Of a stretch of 64,000 nucleotides of DNA, positions 35,549 to 44,433 are shown piece by piece (position 1 is the first letter of the stretch; each line of letters starts with the position of its first letter). The notes beneath the pieces were generated by a model, which ran no database searches, was not told where the DNA came from, and saw only the letters and a list, made by a program, of their open reading frames with translations. The stretch lies in assembly GCA_965205055.1 (NCBI GenBank), contig OZ242030.1:1240001-1304000 (forward strand), in the 5' to 3' direction. This DNA comes from CBDBBY01 sp965205055 (lineage in GTDB: Bacteria > Pseudomonadota > Alphaproteobacteria > Rhodobacterales > Rhodobacteraceae). The translations under genes were made by a program, and so were the position numbers.

Positions 35549-35737
35549 TTAATTTTCTGATTTCTTGTTTGTATGAACTAGCGTATTTTCTACAATTTCA
35601 CCAAGTTGTGCCCTCTTTTTTTCCAATTTTTTGTGTAAACCTCTTTTGTAAAACTCCTCAACGTCAAGAAATGGTTCACCAAATTTTGTGTATTTAACGT
35701 GTGGATGCGGATTTTCAACCTTCTTTTTCCAGAACAT
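35549..35737 (-). CDS. Small lysine-rich hypothetical protein
   Basis: The product is 62 residues from ATG 35737, where GGAGG lies 8 bases upstream, so the longer in-frame extension is unlikely. It begins MFWKKKVENPHPHVKY and continues with a charged helix (YKRGLHKKLEKKRAQLGEIV). No domain is recognised. It is AT-rich like the membrane protein at 34163 and may belong to the same imported segment. Its 5' side runs into the duplicated GH2 fragment. Confidence 0.6.
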   Translation of the reverse strand: MFWKKKVENPHPHVKYTKFGEPFLDVEEFYKRGLHKKLEKKRAQLGEIVENTLVHTNKKSEN

Positions 35738-35824
35738 CTTATTTTCCTCCAATTTGGAATTTTTGCGCGACGGTTTGTTACCCATATTTGGACTGATCTT
35801 CAAGAACTTTCTTTCGTCGTCCGG

Positions 35825-36049
35825 GCAAAAGATCAATGCGGCAGCCCGATGCCTTTCCTTTCGGTGCCAGATCCGGCCGCCTTATTTGGCCTGACGCTCT
35901 GGTTTTCGATGACGAACTTCGCAGAATATTGGATTGAATCCATCGGCGCTAAGGATGCGGTTGATGTCGCGGTCAGTTCACCTCGGTTCGAATCTGCGTA
36001 CTTGTGATTGGCGGCGGTTGGGGCGAATGGACTTGTCAACGCAGTCTAA
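35825..36049 (+). pseudogene. Decayed copy of the GH2 3' end
   Basis: This stretch aligns with the last ~240 bases of the GH2 gene (about 32228-32473), including DQCGS/DQCGN, the PDALVF/PDTLVF block, and the end at the TAATCGGC following the stop. A small deletion, frameshifts and an early TGA (36006-36008) are present. No start exists. It and the next pseudogene keep the original gene order, so one block was duplicated. Confidence 0.8.
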
Positions 36050-36138
36050 TCGGCATCCTTCTAATCGATTTCGATCAAGCAGACAAACGATAACTTGGCT
36101 TCTTAGCTTCTGCGAGCTTGAATCAGCGGCGGACGGTC

Positions 36139-36752
36139 AGACGAGTGTTGGAAGGCGGCAGGAATTGCTCGGATCTCGAGCGATATCTGTTTGCTCTGAA
36201 TGGTTACTTGATTCTCAAAAACCGCTCGCTTCGGAAGAGACCGCTGAATGCAAAACGTTGTTGGCTGCGTCACAAGATTCCAAAGCGGGAGATGGACGCG
36301 GCCACGTCCAAGGACAATTTCGAGCTGCCCGATGCCATGTCGGCAGCTTCGACTGCGGACAGACCAACATCCTCACAGCATTCAAAGATGTCGGTCCGGG
36401 AGACGGCACGACCGTGATCATTCCCGGAAGCCAGAAGTCAAACATCATGCGTCTGGAATTCGACGCATCCAAGATGTGGACGGTGGCGACATCAGTGGAC
36501 AGCGTTACGGCGGCCGTCGAAGTTCATCTCAAGGCCGGCAACGCGCTACTATTCATTGATGCAATCATGCACGGGTCGGCTGCCCGCATAAATCTAGGCC
36601 AGCGCCGGATGGCGGTTTACCGGTACGGATCGTCCTAGAGATTTTTTCCGGCACAATTACTGGCCGAGCGAAGCACTTTTGAACCGGCTGACCTCGACGC
36701 AACACCAAATCGTAATGCCGCACAAGCCGCCGCAGCTTCCACCCGATGGCTG
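36139..36752 (+). pseudogene. Decayed phytanoyl-CoA dioxygenase-like gene
   Basis: It aligns with the intact gene at 32561-33406. It opens at GTGTTGGAAGGCGGC, continues CSDLERYLFALNGYLILKN, then shifts frame. It lacks about 230 bases of the middle (from after the QDSKAGD region to the dioxygenase core). It resumes with FDCGQTNILTAFKDVGPGDG and SAARINLGQRRMAVYRYG, then meets a TAG where the intact gene has TGG (Trp). It ends near HKPPQLPPDG. Frameshifts, deletion and stop make it non-functional. Confidence 0.85.
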
Positions 36753-37011
36753 ATCCGATTTGTGCGACGACCTGCTCCCGCCGTGAATCCAATCAACTTC
36801 GCTATGCTTCGCAGACGCGAATTGTTGCGACCAAGAGATACAGTCGCCAAGTGAAGCAGCTTTGGTAGGAAGTGGCGGACTTGTCGATGCCAGCAAAGAT
36901 CTCGTATTGCTTCAAAAGCGTCCCAAATCAATCCGTGTTGCTGGGAAAAGCCAATTGCACGCTTTCCGTGCTTGGGATGCGCGATCTATTTCGTAGGATC
37001 AAACTCGACCT

Positions 37012-38535
37012 TTATTGTTCCGAGTTTGAGAATTCATCAACCAGTTCGTCTCGAACTTGTGGGCTTGAAAGCAATCCGTGGCTCCAAAGCTGATAGGCCG
37101 CAGTTCTGGCTCCGACGCCGAATTCCTTCAGCAGAGACAGGAAAGAATCACTATTTGCAGCAGAATCAAGCTTTTCGAATCGTTCGGACAGATGTTCGCT
37201 AGGGAGCAGGAGTTCTGCAGCGAATGCGCCGGAACACCTTCTTGCCCACGGCTGAGCGTACGTCGTTGACGCTGCGCCAAGGGCGTCCGCCCGATAAGAG
37301 TCAATCAAAAGGTGTCCCAATGCCCGAGCCATCTCGAATCGTTCACCCCATGGTGTGCGGGTGCGCGGGGTTTTGTTGATGACTGCACCAGCACCGACTC
37401 CTCGCCGTGACCCGACCAGCATTCGCTCACTCATGCAATCAACACCCGACCGAACTTCGACTCCAAAATCCTGCATATGCTGACGGATGTCCTCAAAAGG
37501 CCATCCGTTCAGATCAAGGTGTTTCCGAACCTCCTTGGCAGCAAGTTGTCCTGTCTCTTCAGGAGCAGTGCAGACTCCCGCTGCATCACATGCCGCAACC
37601 CTCAACTGTTCAAGCCCCTGGGAATTATTCGCTGCTTCTTGGATGAGTTCATCCAACTGCCAGATGCCGTTGCGTACGGAATCAGGCGTCGCCGGGGGCA
37701 GATCCCTCAAAACCTGAGTTTTGACGCTTTCACTTGGATCGTCGGAGTTCGCGGGAATATCAAGGCTTCTGCGCAACTCGCCTTCAGTAGTCGCCCCCGT
37801 CCAAGCGTATAGAGCATCCGAATTCAATCCAGTGAAGGCGCGCAATCTCTGATGAAAATCGACCTCCGCTTCACGAAGCGGATCCTTCAGGTCTGTCCAC
37901 GAAAAAACGCTGCCTAAATTTTCCTCTCGGAAGCACTTGGCCACATAGGCGACAAATTCAGCGAACACCGCCTCGCCTTCCTCCCATTGAACGGATGCCT
38001 GACCTGATTCAGATAGGAAATTTGGAGCAGGCGAGCCGGCGAACGCAGCCGGATTCCATTCAATGAACAACCGACCTCCGCTGCGAAACAAAGAAATATT
38101 GGGTAACTGGGAACCATCGGCGCCGGAAGCAAGAAAGTGTCCTTTCCACCAGCATTCGCGCAAGTCGAACCAGTTTTCTTCGTCGTACGAATCAGGAGGA
38201 TTCGTGTTGCCCCAATCCCGCAACGTGTCGAATGCTGAGGAACGAGGCGGAAAACGATCTGGGCGTTCTTCAAAGCTGATTGATGTCCAAGAACGCACCA
38301 GCCAGTCGGCTATGCTGCCGAGCGGTACGTTTACACACTCTTGAATGAAAATCTCACCGTCCAGAAAGTTCCGGCAGAGGTTGCGGCCGCTTGCCCAGAT
38401 CGCGAGCTGTGCCCATCCGGTTCGCTCCGGAAGGTGACGGGGATTCCATGTTGGTGCGAGCGGGCAAATCTCAATCGCTAATTGGTCGCGGCTTCCGAGC
38501 TGAAATTTGCCGCCCTCTCTGCGCAGATAAGTCAT
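37012..38535 (-). CDS. Large protein with ImmA/IrrE-like C-terminal domain, degenerate active site
   Basis: This 507-residue protein starts at ATG 38535 and overlaps the stop of the upstream 88-residue gene by four bases (ATGA). The first ~330 residues are not recognised. The C-terminal ~150 resemble ImmA/IrrE peptidases: WGERFEMARALGHLLID sits where the HExxH helix should be, and CSGAFAAELLLPSEHL matches the 'N-x-F-A-A-E-L-L-x-P' motif. The first His and the Glu of HExxH are replaced (RALGH), so zinc protease activity is doubtful. ImmA/IrrE proteins often act in phage or mobile-element control by cleaving repressors. The fusion and coupling suggest a stress- or defence-related pair, by inference. 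Confidence 0.75.
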   Translation of the reverse strand: MTYLRREGGKFQLGSRDQLAIEICPLAPTWNPRHLPERTGWAQLAIWASGRNLCRNFLDGEIFIQECVNVPLGSIADWLVRSWTSISFEERPDRFPPRSSAFDTLRDWGNTNPPDSYDEENWFDLRECWWKGHFLASGADGSQLPNISLFRSGGRLFIEWNPAAFAGSPAPNFLSESGQASVQWEEGEAVFAEFVAYVAKCFREENLGSVFSWTDLKDPLREAEVDFHQRLRAFTGLNSDALYAWTGATTEGELRRSLDIPANSDDPSESVKTQVLRDLPPATPDSVRNGIWQLDELIQEAANNSQGLEQLRVAACDAAGVCTAPEETGQLAAKEVRKHLDLNGWPFEDIRQHMQDFGVEVRSGVDCMSERMLVGSRRGVGAGAVINKTPRTRTPWGERFEMARALGHLLIDSYRADALGAASTTYAQPWARRCSGAFAAELLLPSEHLSERFEKLDSAANSDSFLSLLKEFGVGARTAAYQLWSHGLLSSPQVRDELVDEFSNSEQ

Positions 38536-38798
38536 CCAAGCAATGTCCGATATCGATTGTACTCAGCGTTGGTAATGTGACCATTGCTCTGCAGTTGCCG
38601 TAGCACCTTTCCGGGAACTCCGTTGACCGGATATCCATGGTACTCGACCTCGCCCGAGTTGTCCGTCCGCGTCGCTTGGGCAGCGAAGAACTCAAGCTCC
38701 AAACTCCCGCGACGAACCGCAAAACGCCACGATTGGGGATTATCGAGGGTTTCTGGATTCGAGTTTAGCAGAAGTGTCTTCGAATCGGTAGAAGCCAT
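38532..38798 (-). CDS. Small protein coupled to the ImmA/IrrE-like gene
   Basis: The product is 88 residues from ATG 38798 (an upstream TTG at 38831 is an alternative start). It has a strand-rich middle (WRFAVRRGSLELEFFAAQ) and a C-terminal helix-like segment (GKVLRQLQSNGHITNAEYNRY). No family is recognised. Its TGA overlaps the ATG of the 507-residue gene, indicating one translational unit. By position it could be an antitoxin-like or adaptor partner. Confidence 0.65.
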   Translation of the reverse strand: MASTDSKTLLLNSNPETLDNPQSWRFAVRRGSLELEFFAAQATRTDNSGEVEYHGYPVNGVPGKVLRQLQSNGHITNAEYNRYRTLLG

Positions 38799-39068
38799 TT
38801 CAGGCGAACTATTCGACTTGACAAGCCACAAATCTGAAAAACCTGCCTCTATTTTCTCCGCTTGTGCGCCAGATTTGATTGTATCTCATCGCTGATTTGC
38901 CTAGATTGTCTTTTAAGTGTTTAATGCGCGTTGGTATGGCTTGCAACACTTTTGACCTACGTGACACAAGTAAATTTTTGGGAACCATCCAAGTTCCTTG
39001 CGCACCTATGAAGCGCGGACGTAAAGGAGAAAGCCATTCAAATGAAATACTACTTGCGGACCACATCG

Positions 39069-39716
39069 CTACCCAAAAAGACGATTTAACCAATTGATAA
39101 AATCTACACATAGACTGCCAGAAATTTCCAAATCTCTCTTCCCGATAGCTGATCCCATGCCCATAAGTCCAGGCTCCGCTCTAGTCGCCAACCAAGCACG
39201 GATTTCTGCTTTCCGTATTTTCGATTCAGGGAACTCTCTAGCTTCTTTCGGAATACCGTTAATATAGCGTCTTGCCAAAGGCCAGACAGGGTCATTTTTT
39301 GGAATCATTTGTTGAACGAAGTCTTCAAGTTCGCCACTTGAGCAGTTATCAGGCATCAGCCACACCCCTATACGAGGCGCATCCAATGTCTCTTCCACGA
39401 TAGTACCAGTACGACATGGAGAAATAGGAAGATCGACTTTCACATTAAAATCACTTTCCATTCTTCCAAGTTCATTGGAGACAGATTTCCAACGCCCATC
39501 CGGATTATCGTTGGCGTCCAAGACTATTCCAACTGCTACTTGTTTAGGGCGCATAATTTCCACAGCAACACCTTTAAGCAGCTTATCTACACCTCCTCTA
39601 TCTAAAACCGTAAATGACGGTGCCGAATCAGCTCGTTTCGCTATATGCTCCACAACATGCTTGTCGTCCTGTCCCTCAACTAGAAGGACCTTACAATTGT
39701 CCGATGCTGTATTCAT
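39069..39716 (-). CDS. TOPRIM-like (DUF3226-type) protein
   Basis: This 215-residue protein starts at ATG 39716, two bases after the stop of the ATPase gene. It has the TOPRIM signature: Glu in KVLLVEGQDDKHVV (residues 9-22) and the Asp pair region VGIVLDANDNPDGRW near residue 65. GVWLMPDNCSSGELEDFV follows at about 118, a block I associate with DUF3226. TOPRIM nuclease domains are fused to or paired with ABC-type ATPases in OLD-like and PARIS-like anti-phage systems. Here the two domains are on separate, translationally coupled genes. All acidic residues expected of an active TOPRIM appear present. Confidence 0.8.
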   Translation of the reverse strand: MNTASDNCKVLLVEGQDDKHVVEHIAKRADSAPSFTVLDRGGVDKLLKGVAVEIMRPKQVAVGIVLDANDNPDGRWKSVSNELGRMESDFNVKVDLPISPCRTGTIVEETLDAPRIGVWLMPDNCSSGELEDFVQQMIPKNDPVWPLARRYINGIPKEAREFPESKIRKAEIRAWLATRAEPGLMGMGSAIGKRDLEISGSLCVDFINWLNRLFG

Positions 39717-39718
39717 TG

Positions 39719-40861
39719 TTAACGGACTTCTATGCCTTGATCTACGGCAATATTTAAATTCGATTCAGAATATACAACCGCTCGCATTCGATTTTTCTTT
39801 CGCTCCAAACGTACAAGAGCACCGTCAATCTCGGGAAAACTGACAGCTGCTTTTGCGAATCCTCTTACGCAATCAGAACTGTGAGTTGTGGCAAGAACTT
39901 GGACATTATTTTCATTTGCAGTATGAAGAACCATACGCCAAAATGATTCAAGAACCGAATGATGGATTCCATTTTCCGCTTCATCAATTACCAGAAATCC
40001 ATCTTGACTGCTAACCAACGCTAGCGCCAAACTAAAAAGGCGAACGGCGCCGTCACCAAGACTACGCAGAGGGACAGGCTCGTGAACACCCCCCAACTTT
40101 ACAATAATGCGTCGGCCGTATGGCCGACGATTGTCTCCGATCACCGTAACTCGATTCACACTATCAGCAAACACGAGATTTAAGCCAGTGATCGCGCGAT
40201 CTTCTGCATCTGTAAGCGCGACTTTATCCCAAAATTCAGCCAATTGGTCGTTATTCATAAGGCCCGGTCCTAAGGTTTGGAAGTTCAACCCCAAAGGCGG
40301 ACCATCTTGATCGTCGATAAATCTCCCGTAAGTTCGCAGTTCTCTGATCAGTTTTAGATTTATGTTCGATATTGAGAGCAAAGGGATTCTATAAAAATAG
40401 TCTGAAAACGACACTTTCACTACCGGCCAATTGGTGTCGTAGAAAGGTAAATTATACATCATTTTGAGATCAGCTATATCCTTTTTGCTTAGATATTCTA
40501 AAACAATCTTTAGCTCATTATTATCTGAATTATCATATGGTCCGATTTTAATTTCAGAATCATCCGAAACCTTGCGACCGTTGAACAGTGCTGCAATATT
40601 ATGAGCCATCCCTCTATTACCATCCTCGTCGGCAGCCTCTGAAATTTCTTCATGCTTGTTCAACAACGCAAAGAGAACATTCTCCCTCCCTCTAGAAGCA
40701 TAGAGTCGTACAGCCTCTAGTACGGTTGTCTTACCGATACCATTTTCTCCGGCAATCAGAGTAACTCGTCTCAAATTAGGAATTTCGAGTCCTTGAACAC
40801 CTCTAAATCCATGGATTGACAACCCGGAAAGATGCAAAGGATTTTTTGAGTTTTCTGTCAT
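39719..40861 (-). CDS. OLD/RecF-like AAA ATPase (AAA_15/21 type)
   Basis: The product is 380 residues from ATG 40861 (an alternative TTG lies at 40897). The N-terminus is SMC/RecF-like: LSIHGFRGVQGLEIPNLRRV, then Walker A AGENGIGKTT near residue 36. The C-terminal half has the signature-like RSLGDGAVRLFSLALALV, Walker B FLVIDEAENGIHH and the switch His in VLATTHSSDCV. A long variable insertion separates the ATPase lobes, as in OLD-family proteins. The coupled TOPRIM gene follows, so the pair would form a split OLD-like ATPase-nuclease. The region is notably AT-rich, indicating transfer. Confidence 0.88.
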   Translation of the reverse strand: MTENSKNPLHLSGLSIHGFRGVQGLEIPNLRRVTLIAGENGIGKTTVLEAVRLYASRGRENVLFALLNKHEEISEAADEDGNRGMAHNIAALFNGRKVSDDSEIKIGPYDNSDNNELKIVLEYLSKKDIADLKMMYNLPFYDTNWPVVKVSFSDYFYRIPLLSISNINLKLIRELRTYGRFIDDQDGPPLGLNFQTLGPGLMNNDQLAEFWDKVALTDAEDRAITGLNLVFADSVNRVTVIGDNRRPYGRRIIVKLGGVHEPVPLRSLGDGAVRLFSLALALVSSQDGFLVIDEAENGIHHSVLESFWRMVLHTANENNVQVLATTHSSDCVRGFAKAAVSFPEIDGALVRLERKKNRMRAVVYSESNLNIAVDQGIEVR

Positions 40862-41472
40862 GCCTTCGTGATACTCCGAATTGTCAAGCAGGAACAACCT
40901 ATCGCAGTTTTCGTGTTACCGCAAGGTATTCGAGTTCGTTTCAGTTATGCGCAGGATCTTCGCCAAAAACCCACATGATCGGCCTTTGGCGCTCGCCCCC
41001 AACCATGAAGCGGGCTCCGGAGCGTCCTCGCGCTCTGGGTGGCGATTTCTTGCGGGATCGTCGATGATGCGCGGCGGAAGCGGGCAAAGTGGACCTCTTA
41101 TTTTCGGTGACTGTGTTCCCGCTCAAAAACTGTCACGGACGCGGCGGCTTCGAACCCCCGATTGTACCCGGCCGTCAGGCCGTGGACGCATGCCAAATCG
41201 ACCCGCGTCGCTCTCCGGCCGGCGTGACCTCGGCGCGGGGCCGCGTCCAACCAATGCGGCCGGATCAGAAACGCGGAAATACGAATTCATGCCTCAGACC
41301 TCGACCGAGGGGCATCGAACCTGAAACCAAATCTTGACGTTCCTGATCGAAATTGCCGAACAATCGGTACACTGCTTACGACGATCACGTTGCGCAGAGT
41401 CAGCAATTTGGAACCGCTACGCTGTTCCTCAACGGAACGCGTTCGATATCTACGGCGAAATACGTCTCAAGC
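40862..41472. other. Non-coding region with repeat copy C
   Basis: These 611 bases contain dispersed repeat copy C (40971-41206). The part left of it should hold the promoter of the ATPase/TOPRIM genes. Between 41207 and 41472 I see no supported feature. Confidence 0.5.
40971..41206 (+). repeat. Dispersed ~240-bp repeat, copy C
   Basis: Starts CCACATGATCGGCC, contains GGCAAAGTGGACCTC, TTTTCGGTGACTGTG and a GGCTTCGAACCCCCGATTG segment, and ends AAATCGACCCGC. Same direction as copy B. The GGTTCGAA-like segment recalls a tRNA T-arm, but no cloverleaf can be drawn. Confidence 0.75.
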
Positions 41473-43182
41473 TCAATGGCTCTCGCGCGTGACAGGACGA
41501 GTATCCTTGCCGACCAGGAAATCAAAATCCGCTCCCTGATCAGCTTGCAGGACGTGGTCCGTATAAAGCTTGGCGTAGCCCCGGCTGTAACGAAGCTCCG
41601 CAGGATTCCACGCCGCGCGCCGGACTTCAAGCTCCGCTTCCGGGACAAGCAAATCCAGCGTGCCCGATTTCGCATCGAGTCTTACGATGTCTCCCGTTGC
41701 AACCAACGACAAAGGACCGCCTGCCTCCGACTCCGGCGTCACGTGCAGAACCACCGTGCCGAACGCGGTTCCCGACATTCGCGCATCGGAAACGCGGACC
41801 ATGTCTCGTATGCCCTCCTGCGCCAAACGCTTCGGTATCGGCATGTTGCCCACTTCCGGCATGCCGGGATATCCTTTGGGGCCGCATCCTTTCAAAACCA
41901 GAACGGTATTCGGATCGACCGGCAGATCCGGTGAATCGATCTTCTCCTTCATATCTTCAATGTTTTCGAAGACGTAAGCTGGCGCTTCGTGGACAAGCAG
42001 TTCCGGCGTAGCGGCCGACGGCTTGATAATTGCGCCGCCGGGAGCAAGCGAGCCTCGCAGAACTCTGATGCCGGCAGCACTCTTCAACGGTTCATTGAAG
42101 CTGCTGATGACGTCGCGATCGAAGCACTCCGCGCCCTTGGCATAATCGCCAATGTCTCCGCCCATCACCGTCTTCGCAGGACGCAGATGCGGAGCGAGTT
42201 CAGCCAGCACCGCCGGAATCCCGCCGGCATAGCAAAAGTCCTCCATCAGATATTGTCCGGACGGCATGCAGTTCACGAGCAACGGCATTTCCGACCCGAT
42301 CTCGAAATCGTCAAGCGACAGCTCGACGCCTACTCGGCCCGCGATCGCAAGGAGATGCACAACTGCGTTTGTCGAGCCGCCTACAGCGGCGTTTGCGATT
42401 ATGGCGTTCTCGAAGTTGCCGCGACCGAGAACTTTGGACAATCGAAGGTCTTCTTCGACCATTGCGACAATTCGTCTGCCGGTCATATGTGCGAGCGCAG
42501 TGCGTCGCGCATCAACGGCGGGAAGCGCGGCGTTTGTGGGAAGGCTCAAGCCCATCGACTCCACGAGGCTGGCCATCGTGGAAGCGGTTCCCATCGTCAT
42601 GCAAACCCCGGCTGAACGGCTCATGCCGGATTCCGCGGACATGAATTCGGCGATGCTCATTTCGCCGGCCCTTACCGCTTCGGAAAACTTCCAGACATCG
42701 GTTCCGGATCCGATATCCTTGCCTCGCCATTTCCCGTTCAGCATCGGCCCGGCCGAAACCACGATCGTGGGCAGGTCGACCGACGCGGCGCCCATCACTT
42801 GTCCCGGCGTCGTCTTGTCGCATCCGCCAAGCAGAACGACGCCATCCATTCCGTTCGCCCGAATGCATTCCTCTACGTCCATCGCCAAGAGATTGCGAAA
42901 CAGCATCGCGGTGGGTTTCATCTGCGTCTCGCCGAGCGCGCTGACCGGAAACTCCAACGGGAAACCGCCGCTCTCCCAAACCCCGCGCTTCACTGCTTCG
43001 GCCAGTACGCGCAAGCCGGAATTGCACGGCGAAAGCTCCGACCAAGTGTTGCAAATGCCGATGATGGGTCTGCCATCGAACACATGGTCCGGAAACCCCT
43101 GATTTTTCATCCAGCTTCGATGGATGAATCCGTCGCGGTCGTTCTTTCCGTACCAACCAGAGCTTCTGCGATTGCGATTCAT
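41473..43182 (-). CDS. IlvD/Edd-family dehydratase, probably sugar-acid specific
   Basis: This 569-residue protein starts at ATG 43182 with GGAGG 10 bases upstream. Motifs are IIGICNTWSELSPCNSG, a cluster-binding Cys in LLGGCDKTTPGQ, a second Cys in SAGVCMTMGTASTM, and the C-terminal SDARMSGTAFGTVVLHVTPE. It is close in layout to L-arabinonate-type dehydratases (the SSGWYGKNDRDGFIHRSWMKNQG opening) rather than to biosynthetic IlvD, by recollection of family patterns. The reaction is Fe-S- and Mg-dependent dehydration of an aldonic acid to a 2-keto-3-deoxy acid. This would fit the other sugar-acid enzymes of the window. Confidence 0.88.
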   Translation of the reverse strand: MNRNRRSSGWYGKNDRDGFIHRSWMKNQGFPDHVFDGRPIIGICNTWSELSPCNSGLRVLAEAVKRGVWESGGFPLEFPVSALGETQMKPTAMLFRNLLAMDVEECIRANGMDGVVLLGGCDKTTPGQVMGAASVDLPTIVVSAGPMLNGKWRGKDIGSGTDVWKFSEAVRAGEMSIAEFMSAESGMSRSAGVCMTMGTASTMASLVESMGLSLPTNAALPAVDARRTALAHMTGRRIVAMVEEDLRLSKVLGRGNFENAIIANAAVGGSTNAVVHLLAIAGRVGVELSLDDFEIGSEMPLLVNCMPSGQYLMEDFCYAGGIPAVLAELAPHLRPAKTVMGGDIGDYAKGAECFDRDVISSFNEPLKSAAGIRVLRGSLAPGGAIIKPSAATPELLVHEAPAYVFENIEDMKEKIDSPDLPVDPNTVLVLKGCGPKGYPGMPEVGNMPIPKRLAQEGIRDMVRVSDARMSGTAFGTVVLHVTPESEAGGPLSLVATGDIVRLDAKSGTLDLLVPEAELEVRRAAWNPAELRYSRGYAKLYTDHVLQADQGADFDFLVGKDTRPVTRESH

Positions 43183-43767
43183 TTCAACTTTTCCTCCATA
43201 GGGTCAGCGCGCCGAGTCTTTATTCGTCCTGTTTGCCTTTCGAAAAGGCTTGGCACCCATCTTTCTTTCGTATCGTTCGATGCCGACGCGATGCCCTTCC
43301 AGCTTCGCATGCAATCTAGCATCGGAGCCATTTCGAATGCGACTATGTATCAATCGATGGACTGTTTGGCACATCGATTGCCAATAAATTCGGGCCTCCC
43401 CGATGCTGCGCGCAAGGGAGCAATACTCATGCTGTCGACGCGGCCGCAACTTCGCAAATTCCTGTGCGGATTCGAACCTCTGACCGCCCTGCTCCGTCTT
43501 CAATGTTGTGTTCGCAGCCGCGCTTTGCTCAGCGAAATGCCGGAGTTGATTTCTTGAGCGGCATATTGAAAATACTGCGGGCAATAAACAAGACACGGCC
43601 TTGCCGCATCGGCACGACATTTGTCGGGGGTGCATTGTTTAGGTTCAATGCGTGAATGTCTCTCGTGGGTCGAGTGCCATCAGGCGGAGAGCAATCAAAT
43701 AGCGGAATGTCGCAACGGGGCATGATCATCACGAGGCGCCGCCTCGCCCTGCAGACGGAGGATGAAA
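43183..43767. other. Region without a supported gene
   Basis: These 585 bases lie upstream of the IlvD/Edd gene. Frames on both strands (up to 143 codons leftward) show no recognisable domain or ribosome binding site and may be decayed coding sequence. I cannot identify any parent gene. Confidence 0.4.
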
Positions 43768-44205
43768 ATGAAATACCAACTTGAGATCGAAATCCAGAAA
43801 CCGAGAGACGCCGTCTTGGAGCTGTTCGACGATCCGTCCAACATGAAGAAATGGCAACCCAGCCTGCTGGAATACAGGCACCTGTCAGGCGAACAGGGTC
43901 AGCCGGGCGCGAAGTCGGAACAAGTCCACAAACTGGGCAAACGCGATGTGACCATGATCGAGACGATCACGAAACGCAATCTGCCGGACGAATTGTCAGC
44001 GACGTACGAGGTCAAGAATTGTTTCAACTTCGTCCACAACACGTTTGAGGAGCTGTCCGCGACGTCTACGAAGTGGATCGTTCGGACTGAATTCACATTT
44101 CAAGGTTACATGAAGATCATGGCATTCCTAATGCCCGGCGCGTTCAAGAAGGAGACCCGCAAACATATGGAATTGTTCAAGAATTACGCCGAAAGCACTG
44201 AGTAA
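43768..44205 (+). CDS. SRPBCC/START-like domain protein
   Basis: The product is 145 residues from ATG 43768, which has GGAGG at good spacing; ATG 43762 is too close to it. The layout is that of a single SRPBCC fold. An N-terminal strand KYQLEIEIQKPRDAVLELF leads into a helix with NMKKWQPSLLEYRHLSG. Strands then run EQVHKLGKRDVTMIETI and TKWIVRTEFTF, and a long C-terminal helix follows (KKETRKHMELFKNYAE). Such proteins bind hydrophobic ligands. No catalytic residues or linked enzyme point to a substrate. It appears to be a single-gene unit. Confidence 0.8.
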   Translation: MKYQLEIEIQKPRDAVLELFDDPSNMKKWQPSLLEYRHLSGEQGQPGAKSEQVHKLGKRDVTMIETITKRNLPDELSATYEVKNCFNFVHNTFEELSATSTKWIVRTEFTFQGYMKIMAFLMPGAFKKETRKHMELFKNYAESTE

Positions 44206-44433
44206 TCGCCTCTTTCTCCGCTGTCTTGGAACTCCGACTGACGGTCCTTGGCTGCTGTACTGCACTGGGACTGGCATCGTTGCGCCCGCCTGCCCTCGGC
44301 CGCAATGTGTCGGAACGAGAGTGAGCCCGCAAGACGCATTCTTTGGTTGAGCCCTCAATTGGTGTGTTTATTTGAACTTGATTTTTAGGCCAAATAACCC
44401 TATTAATTCTGAACCACTGAAAGGAAATGTCTC

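Noticed and set aside
41101..41206. Possible tRNA from the TTCGAACCCCCGATT segment in repeat copy C
   Set aside because: No acceptor stem, D-arm or anticodon arm could be drawn around it, and copies A and B vary at key positions.
43204..43635. 143-codon leftward frame upstream of the IlvD/Edd gene
   Set aside because: No ribosome binding site and no domain; the amino acid composition looks like out-of-frame sequence.
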